From: Ailurus styani
Lineage: Eukaryota; Chordata; Mammalia; Carnivora; Ailuridae
Reading direction: 5' to 3'
Length of the DNA stretch: 64,000 bases
Assembly: GCA_002007465.1 (NCBI GenBank)
Contig: LNAC01000018.1
Coordinates: 4,697,481-4,761,480 of the forward strand
Shown piece after piece: positions 57,736 to 64,000 of the stretch. Positions within the stretch are counted from its first letter, which is position 1. Each line of letters opens with the position of its first letter. The position numbers and the translations under genes were made by a program. The notes beneath the pieces are model-generated. The model saw only the letters and a program-made list of their open reading frames with translations. It made no database searches and was not told where the DNA came from.

Positions 57736-58014
57736 GTGAAGATTGGGGGCGGGGGCGGCGCGTGTTCTTGGCCTCTGCTGGATCAGGGAGGGGGCGGAGC
57801 CAGGCAAGGTGGGACCGGCCGGTGACGCCAGAGCCCGAGGCTGCCGCCTGGGAAGTTAAGGGTCTGCAGGTGCATGCATGGCGCTTTTCTCTCTTTTCCA
57901 GGGCGATGCTTGAAGATAGGCTTAAAAGTGAAAAATGCTGGAGACACCTAAAGGGCTGATCAGCATGGGAAAGGGCTTGGGACTGTTTTATCTGGAAGAT
58001 CCCTCCCGTTCTAT

Positions 58015-58140
58015 CACTTATTAATTCAACGTTTACTGAGTGCCTCCTAATTGCGCCCGGCTTCAAAGCTGAACACTGGCAATTATAGCAGTAAGACACA
58101 GTCCCTGCTGTCCTGGAACGCTGCAGTTACAAACACAATA
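58015..58140 (-). repeat. L2 3' end, antisense
   Basis: TTCAACGTTTACTGAGTGCC and AGACACAGTCCCTGCTGTCC. Confidence 0.55.
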
Positions 58141-58249
58141 AGGATGATGATGGTTATAGGGGGAGCACTGTGGGAAGAGGGTGGAAGGGCGTTCCAAGAG
58201 GGGAGGTCTCCTAAGTGTAAAGGCCACGCAGTCCCATAGAACTTTATGC

Positions 58250-58420
58250 CGTGATGGAAATGTTCCATTCTGCGCTGTTGAGTATGGTAGCCGCTAGCCA
58301 ACATGAGGTTTTTGAGTACTCGAATGTGGCTAGTGAGACTGAGAAATTGAATTTTCTATTTTATTTACTTCTAATTAATTTAAATAGCGACTTAATAGCG
58401 GCTGTCCTATTGGACAGGAG
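58250..58420 (-). mobile_element. MER5A-like hAT-Charlie fossil
   Basis: GGTAGCCGCTAGCCAACATG, GAGTACTCGAATGTGGCTAG and CTGTCCTATTGGACAG mark the element just upstream of the HACD3 CpG island. Confidence 0.7.
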
Positions 58421-58424
58421 ACTT

Positions 58425-59285
58425 GTCTCTCTTAAAATAGGAACCCAAACTAGATACAACACTAATTAGTGTCTAACCTTTCTCGTCTGTATCCACTTTC
58501 ATTCCTGAGTCTGCTACAGTGAAGAATTTAATAGGAAGCAACATTATTGTGAAAACTATTAGTCCGGGACAAAAATGAAACTTATAATTCATTTCTGTTA
58601 GCACCTATTTATTTAGCAAAGTGCTGAGCATTAGGATCCAGAGATGAAGACTAATTGATGCAGGCTCTCAGGAAACATTTAATTCCGGGGGGGGCGGAAT
58701 AGTGTAAAATATGGGGGGGGTTAATATGGTGAGCTTACAAAGTCAGGGAAGTGGGAACTGAGGGTTCTGGAAACCATGGGTGGACATTTGAGAGCGAGTC
58801 CTTGAGAGCTGGACAGTGAAATGTGAGGAGAAATTTGATAAAGAAACAGGGGCAGGATAGTGGATATATGCGGCAGGAGTCCAAAGGTGAAGAAATGGGG
58901 AAGGTTCTGTGTGCTAGGGGTTAAGGGCATCGAGAATAGAAATCACCCTGGATATAGAAAGGCAGATAAGGAGTGAATTGAGAAAGTCTTTGTTTGCTTC
59001 AGTGAGGTATTTGTCCTGTAGCCCACAGACTGACCAAAGCCAGGGAAGTTTGTTAAATTGGCAGTTAGCCAAATCAAATATGTGCTTGGCAGGACTACCT
59101 GTCCGTGAGGAGGAATTGATAATAGGCAAACTGGTTGGAGGTGATGCAATCTGCTGGGTATGGGATAATGCAATCAGTAAACCTAATAGTCTTGAATTTT
59201 AAAAATAAAATATTTTTGAAATGATAAAAGTGTTTTCATTGTATTGCCTTTATTACAATGCACACCTGCTATAGGACACTTTTTT
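58425..59285. other. Upstream of HACD3, no gene recognised
   Basis: Intergenic-looking DNA with G-runs near 58686 and 58713; no supported exon on either strand. Confidence 0.45.
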
Positions 59286-59289
59286 AAAA

Positions 59290-59960
59290 ATTGAGATATA
59301 CAGGAAATGAGCAAATTTGACGTGTTTAGCATAAGCTGAATTTTTACTTACCTTTATCTCTGTGTAATTAATTACCATCTAGATCAAGATTGGGAACATT
59401 TCCAGCGTCCCTGGGAGTTCTCTCATATTAGTATACCTTTGCCTCCCAACCCTTCCTCCAAAATTTCTATCCTGAACTCTATCTCCATAAAGTACAGTTT
59501 GTCTGTTCTTGAATTTCATATAAATGGAATGGTTTTAGTTTGTCTCTGCAGTGTTGTATTTCATTATATGACTCTACCACAAATTATTTATCCATCCTCT
59601 TGATGAAGGACATTTGTCTTGTTTCCCATTTTTACCTCTTATAAATAATGGAATACAATGACCATTTATGCACCTGTCTTTTGGTACATAAATGTGCTTA
59701 ATTCTCTTGGATAAGTGTGTAGGAGTAGAAATGCTAGGACATAGGGTAGGTATATATTGTGCTTTAGTAGATACGCAGATTTTGCTTTTGTTTTTAGTAT
59801 AGTTGACACAGGAGATAAGCAGTTTCACAAAGTGTTCTGATCAGTTTACAAACCCACAGGCAAAGTTTAAAAGTTCTAGTTGCTTTATTTCCTTGGTATT
59901 TTCAGTCATTCTAGTTTTAGCCATTCTAGTGGTGAGTATGTAATAAACAGGTAAATAAGT
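59290..59960 (-). mobile_element. Old LINE-1 3' fragment
   Basis: AAATTGAGATATACAGGAAA, ATCTAGATCAAGATTGGGAA, CATATAAATGGAATGGTTTT, GGAGTAGAAATGCTAGGACA: antisense L1M 3' end with part of ORF2. Confidence 0.68.
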
Positions 59961-60680
59961 TCAATTCAGAGTACTTAAAACCTAAGGCTTATCAGCTGAC
60001 CTCCATCCAAGGTGAAAGCTATTGATAAGCGAGAAGATTGAATCTTGACATTTTGCTTCAGATCTTCCATAAGAAATGTCCAAAAGAAGGGGGCCTGTCC
60101 AGCCTGCTTCAATTAACCACCATAGCTAAACCTACTGGAAACTTCTCTTAGCCTGAGTTTCCAGATCCATCAAATGAGAGAGTTAGAGTCAGTCCTTTAT
60201 AATGATCTTATTAGCTATTTCTAACTTCTCCTGCAAAGAGACCAGCTTTTATGGACCCCTCTCTCCAAGGGAAATCCAATAAGAAAAAAAAAATGAAATA
60301 GAGAAAGGAATGAGTAGCGTCCTGGTAAACTATACAACTGAAAGATGGCAGAGGCGATAAAAAGAGCCAAGTAATACTGCCAAGCTGAATGAAGGAACTA
60401 AGGCTGAGGGTTTTATGATAATACTAGTCAAATAAAAATGCGAATGAAGCACTGTCTACATGTCCTACCTTCTAGATGCAACCTTCCCAGCCCCAGGGCA
60501 GGGCCATCTCTCTCTTCTCAGACCACAGGAGGAGTTTGCTGAATACTTGCTGTGAATGAAGCACACGCTCAGTGCTTAAGGCCTTTTTTTCCAGCCTTTG
60601 ACAAGTGATCAGGCACGTTCTCCTTGTTCACCTTCTTACAGAATCTTCTATTCGTGGAAGAAGTTTTTGAAAATGAGCTA
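59960..60680. other. Upstream of HACD3, no feature recognised
   Basis: No SINE, LINE landmark or exon seen. Confidence 0.4.
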
Positions 60681-60682
60681 TA

Positions 60683-60870
60683 GGGGGACCTGGGTGGCTC
60701 AGTCATTAAGCGTCTGCTTTAGGCTCAGGTCATGATCCTGGGGTCCTGGGAATGAGCCCTGCTTGGGGCTCCCTGCTCAGCAAGAAGCCTGCTTCTCCCT
60801 CTCCCACTCCCCCTGCTTGTGTTCCCTCTCTCGCTGTGTCTCTCTCTGTCAAATAAATCTTTTAAAAAAA
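60683..60870 (+). mobile_element. Carnivore SINE upstream of HACD3
   Basis: Head GGGGGACCTGGGTGGCTCAG; tail AAATAAATCTTTTAAAAAAA. Confidence 0.92.
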
Positions 60871-60924
60871 TAGTGGACTAGTAGGGGGAATAGTAGGGGG
60901 AATGATTATCTATCTACATGCATT

Positions 60925-61110
60925 TATTAAGCGTCTGAGTCTTGGCTTTGGCTCAGGTCATAATCTCAGGGTTGTGAGATCAAGTCCCTAGCTGGACTCT
61001 GCGCTCAGCTGGGAGTCTGAGATTCTTTCTCTCCCCCTCTGCCCCTCTCCAGCTTCATTTGCTCTCTCTCTCAAAAAAAATTAAATAAAAATCATTTTTA
61101 AAAATAAAAA
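60925..61110 (+). mobile_element. 5'-truncated older SINE
   Basis: Begins at TTAAGCGTCTGAGTCTTGGC with no head; close behind the previous copy. Confidence 0.82.
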
Positions 61111-61327
61111 ATAACTTCAAGAAAGATTCGTGGTGTTTGTGGTGTTCCATGGTGAAGATGTTCATGGTGTTTCATTGTGAAACTTTGGAAGTCACACAAG
61201 GAGAATGACCAACTGAATGGTAGTATAACTACTCAAGGGAAAAACAATACAGCAGTGCAAAATGGTGAATTAGAAACTAGCAATACTGAAAATGCTTATG
61301 ATAAAAAATACAAAATTTCCAATTACA

Positions 61328-61438
61328 GGGGTGCCTGGCTGGTTCAGTCAGAAGAGCATGTGACTCTTGATCTCAGGGTTGTACGTTCAAGCCCCCTGTT
61401 GGGTCAGAGAGATTACTTAAATAAACTAAAAATTAAAA
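61328..61438 (+). mobile_element. Short tRNA-Lys-like SINE
   Basis: Same class as those at 25130 and 49322: tRNA-like GTGACTCTTGATCTCAGGG and GTTCAAGCCCC, no CT-rich region. Confidence 0.85.
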
Positions 61439-61654
61439 TTTTTTTTGAAAATTCTGATTGCGACTTTACATAGTGCTGCAATACAGGGAAATATCTTGTG
61501 TTTTTGTTTTGCTTCTTTATAACCCTTGATCCTCCCCAATTTAGGGAGCTAGGGTGTGGCAACACTTGTTCTTCTGCAGTTGTAATGATGAGAACAGAGA
61601 ATAGAGACATCAAATTCTTCTCTTTAAACCAGGATGCACATGAAAAACAGAAAT

Positions 61655-61850
61655 TATTTGCACTAGGTGGGTGGGGGGAGGGGCTAGATGAATGATGGGC
61701 AGTAAGGAGGGCACTTACTGCGATGAGCCCTGGATGTTATATGTAAGTGATGAATCACTAAATTCTATTCCTGAAACCATTACTATCCTATAGGTTAACT
61801 AACTTGAATTCAAATAAAAAAGTAAACAAATAAAATACAATAAAATATTT
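61655..61850 (+). mobile_element. Carnivore LINE-1 3' UTR end
   Basis: GGTGGGTGGGGGGAGGGGC, GTAAGTGATGAATCACTAAA, TCCTGAAACCATTACTATCC, A-rich end. Short 5'-truncated copy. Confidence 0.65.
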
Positions 61851-62019
61851 GGAATAATATGCAGGTTAAATAAAAACTTTCCAAGCAGAATAGGGAAAGT
61901 CAAAAGAGAAGTAAGGGACTCCGCTCTGTGGCATTTACACTAATGATAAGTCTGACTTTGTAGTTCAGTAAGCCCCAAGAGGACTTTTTTAAAAATTTAT
62001 TTATTTATTTTACTTTTTA

Positions 62020-62234
62020 ATAAAGATTTTATTTATTTACGTACTTACTTATTTGAGAGAGAGAGAGATCATGAGTGAGGGGAGGGGCAGAGGGAGAGGG
62101 AGAGAGAGAATCTCAAGCAGATTCCGTGCCCACAACAGAGCCGGATGCGGAGCTTGATGTCAGGATTGTGAGATCATGACCTGAGCCAAAATCAAGAGTC
62201 GGATACTCAACCTACTGAGTCACCTAGGCACCCC
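62020..62234 (-). mobile_element. Carnivore SINE, first of an antisense tandem pair
   Basis: Ends GAGTCACCTAGGCACCCC, directly joined to the next copy. Confidence 0.88.
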
Positions 62235-62235
62235 A

Positions 62236-62430
62236 AAAGATTTATTTATTTATTTTCGAGGGGGGTGGAGAGAACAGGCAGGGCTAAGGAAGCGGAATAA
62301 GAGAATCCTCAAGCAGACTCCCAGCTGAGTGCCGAGCCCAAAGCAGGGCTCAATCTCAAGACCCTGAGATCATGACCTGAGCTGAAATCAAGAGCCAGCC
62401 TCCCAACTGACTGAGCCACCCAGGTGCCCC
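62236..62430 (-). mobile_element. Carnivore SINE, second of an antisense tandem pair
   Basis: Ends GAGCCACCCAGGTGCCCC. The pair shares one outer repeat, AGAGGACTTTTTTAAAAA near 61979 and AGGAGGGTTTTTTAAAAG near 62434. Confidence 0.88.
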
Positions 62431-63071
62431 AGTAGGAGGGTTTTTTAAAAGGGGCAGAGGGAACTAAGGGAGTGCCCTTGAGAAAGAGCCTGAATCTTGT
62501 CCTCACCTCACCTTAAGGGCTTATCCAAAGCTGAAGGGAATAGTAGACTTCCCCTAGACACCATGGCAGCTCTAGGGATCTAGAGAAAAAAAGACCTGTG
62601 CTCATGACCAGGCATTAGTGCAAGACCCTTGAGAAGCAGTCGTGCCCAGAGGAGATAAAGGTTGAATATCAGCAAGAAGGCCCAAAGTTTCCTGGATGTG
62701 GGTATGGGTAAAGGTTCAGGAGAGTACATAAGAAGGACTAACAATTGGGGCAAAAAGGAACTGCCAGCTAGAGACTAACAGATAACAGATCTCATTAGGT
62801 ACCTCATGATGGGGGGGAAGTCATACCTGAAGATTAGCTGGAATGTTCATTTCCTACCGCAGCCATAACAAAATATCACAAATGGGCGGGGGGGAGCTTA
62901 AAACAACAGAAATCTATTCTCTTACAGTTCTGGAGGCTACAAGTCCAAAATCAAGATGTTGGCAGGACTATGCTCCCCTGAAGGTTCTAGGCAAGAATTC
63001 AACCTGTTGGTTGCTGGCAATTCTTGACCCTCTTTAGCTTGTAGGAGGATCATGTCAAACTCCACCTCAGT

Positions 63072-63293
63072 GGGCGCCTGGGTGGCTCAGTGGGTTAAAG
63101 CCGCTGCCTTCGGCTCAGGTCATGATCCCAGGGTCCTGGGATCGAGGCCCACATCGGGCTCTCTGCTCGGCAGGGATCCTGCTTCCTCCTCTCTCCTCTC
63201 TCTCTGCCTGCCTCTCTGCCTACTTGTAATCTCTCTCTCTGTGTCAAATAAATAAATAAATAAATAAATCTTTTAAAAAAAAAAAAAAAAAAA
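63072..63293 (+). mobile_element. Carnivore SINE with perfect TSD, inside an MLT1 LTR
   Basis: AACTCCACCTCAGT at 63058-63071 and 63294-63307, identical; tail (AAAT)n then long A run. Confidence 0.95.
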
Positions 63294-63362
63294 AACTCCA
63301 CCTCAGTTGTTGCATGACCTTCTCTGGGGGTGTATCTGTTCTTGTTTCCTCAAGTGGCCCTT

Positions 63363-63539
63363 AAAAAAAAGATTTTATTTATTTGAGAGAGAGTATAAGC
63401 AGGGAGGGCAGCAGAGGGAAAGGGAGAAGCAAGATCTCTACTGAGTAGGGAGCCCGATGAGGGGCTCCATCCCAGGACCCTGGGATCATGACCTGAGCTG
63501 AAGGCATATGCCTCCCCGACTGAACTTCCCAGGCGACCC
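63363..63539 (-). mobile_element. Diverged carnivore SINE inside an MLT1 LTR
   Basis: Antisense; GAACTTCCCAGGCGACCC end shows decay. Confidence 0.88.
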
Positions 63540-64000
63540 TCATATGGCCTTCTTATAAGGACATAAGTCAACGGATTTGGGACCCACTCTATTCTAACAT
63601 GATCTTACTTTAACTAATAACATCTGCAAAGAACCAATTTCCAAGTAAGGTTACATTATGAGGCTCTGGATGGACATGGATTTGAGGAGGACACTCTTCA
63701 GCTGGAACGAAGGACATCTTAGGAGATTCTGGTATAGAACCGGGACTGGCCATTGGCCCCTTCACCAGGAAGGATGCTGAGTTGAATGACTGGGTGTGCC
63801 TGGAATTAATCAAGGTTATACTTTTTGCTATGAAGTGAAATGGGTCTTATAAATACAGGTTGAGTTGAATTATGGAAAAACTAAGGAAATTAAATGTAGT
63901 ACAAATCTGTATGTGGGTTGAAAATATTGCTCCTGCTACCTATGTAAAAGATGTATACGAAACAAAAAAAAAGTTATGATAGGATAGTGAAATGATGGAT

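Larger units (their letters stand above)
56985..57850. promoter_or_regulatory. CpG island with HACD3 promoter and exon 1
   Basis: Dense CpG and high GC, in contrast with the AT-rich flanks (sharp edges near 56980 and 57860). It covers HACD3 exon 1 and about 280 bases upstream of the ATG, with GC boxes GGGGGCGGGGGCGG near 57745 and GGGGGCGGAGCC near 57790. No TATA box is seen near the likely start, which fits a housekeeping CpG promoter. The transcription start is not fixed by the sequence. Confidence 0.85.
62843..63705 (-). mobile_element. MaLR LTR, antisense, split by two SINEs
   Basis: CAGCCATAACAAAATATCAC, GTTCTGGAGGCTACAAGTCC, CTTCTTATAAGGACATAAGT and TCCAAGTAAGGTTACATTAT in the order of an antisense MST/MLT1 LTR; SINEs at 63072 and 63363 lie inside. 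No genes. Confidence 0.68.

Noticed and set aside
3078..63540. CRISPR-like array suggested by many similar repeats
   Set aside because: The repeats are dispersed SINEs of about 200 bases in both directions with TSDs, not regularly spaced direct repeats, and the genome is mammalian.
57860..64000. First exon of the next gene upstream of HACD3
   Set aside because: In other mammals I expect DPP8 on this side, but no CpG island or recognisable exon is seen before 64000; it probably begins beyond the window.

Overview
This is mammalian nuclear DNA from a carnivoran. The main clue is about forty copies of a tRNA-Lys-derived carnivore SINE, recognised by a CCTGGGTGGCTCAG head, a GGTCATGATC core, a CT-rich stretch and an AATAAATAAAATCTT(A)n tail. 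Many copies carry the GGGTTAAAGCC variant that I associate with mustelid-like caniforms, so a mustelid is my best guess; that is inference. The window holds two ordinary single-copy protein genes, convergent (tail to tail), in a background of SINEs, LINE-1 relics of several ages, MaLR LTRs, MIR/L2 remnants and DNA-transposon fossils.

Gene 1 (plus strand, 174-16536) is the 3' part of INTS14 (Integrator complex subunit 14, formerly VWA9/C15orf44). Nine coding exons give 408 codons plus a TGA. They join in frame at consensus splice sites and correspond to residues 111-518 of a 518-residue protein. The first 110 residues lie upstream of the window. A poly(A) signal at 17153 probably ends the transcript.

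Gene 2 (minus strand, 57573 down to 19192) is a complete HACD3 (very-long-chain 3-hydroxyacyl-CoA dehydratase 3, PTPLAD1/B-ind1). Eleven coding exons total 1089 nt, giving 362 residues plus TAA. It has an N-terminal CS/p23-like domain, a charged linker, a membrane PTPLA/HACD domain with the catalytic Tyr286 and Glu293, and a basic lysine-rich tail. Exon 1 sits in a CpG island (about 56985-57850), and intron 1 is about 18 kb. All introns are GT-AG except intron 6, which has a GC donor; a truncated SINE lies directly beside that donor and its target-site duplication reaches into it.

Layout: 1-17.2 kb INTS14; 17.2-17.6 kb the short gap between the two convergent 3' ends; 17.6-57.7 kb HACD3; 57.9-64 kb repeat-rich DNA upstream of HACD3 with no gene I can support. 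The largest repeat block is a LINE-1 at 40.7-44.6 kb, broken by five SINEs and containing a small inversion bounded by a perfect 24-bp inverted repeat.

The two genes are not functionally linked: one is part of the nuclear Integrator complex (snRNA 3'-end processing and RNA polymerase II attenuation), the other an ER enzyme of fatty-acid elongation. I found no operon, CRISPR array, phage or unknown multi-gene system. The items most worth a second look are the GC donor with its SINE, the inverted repeat in the LINE-1, a CpG-rich block in HACD3 intron 5, and several SINE insertions with perfect target-site duplications that look young.
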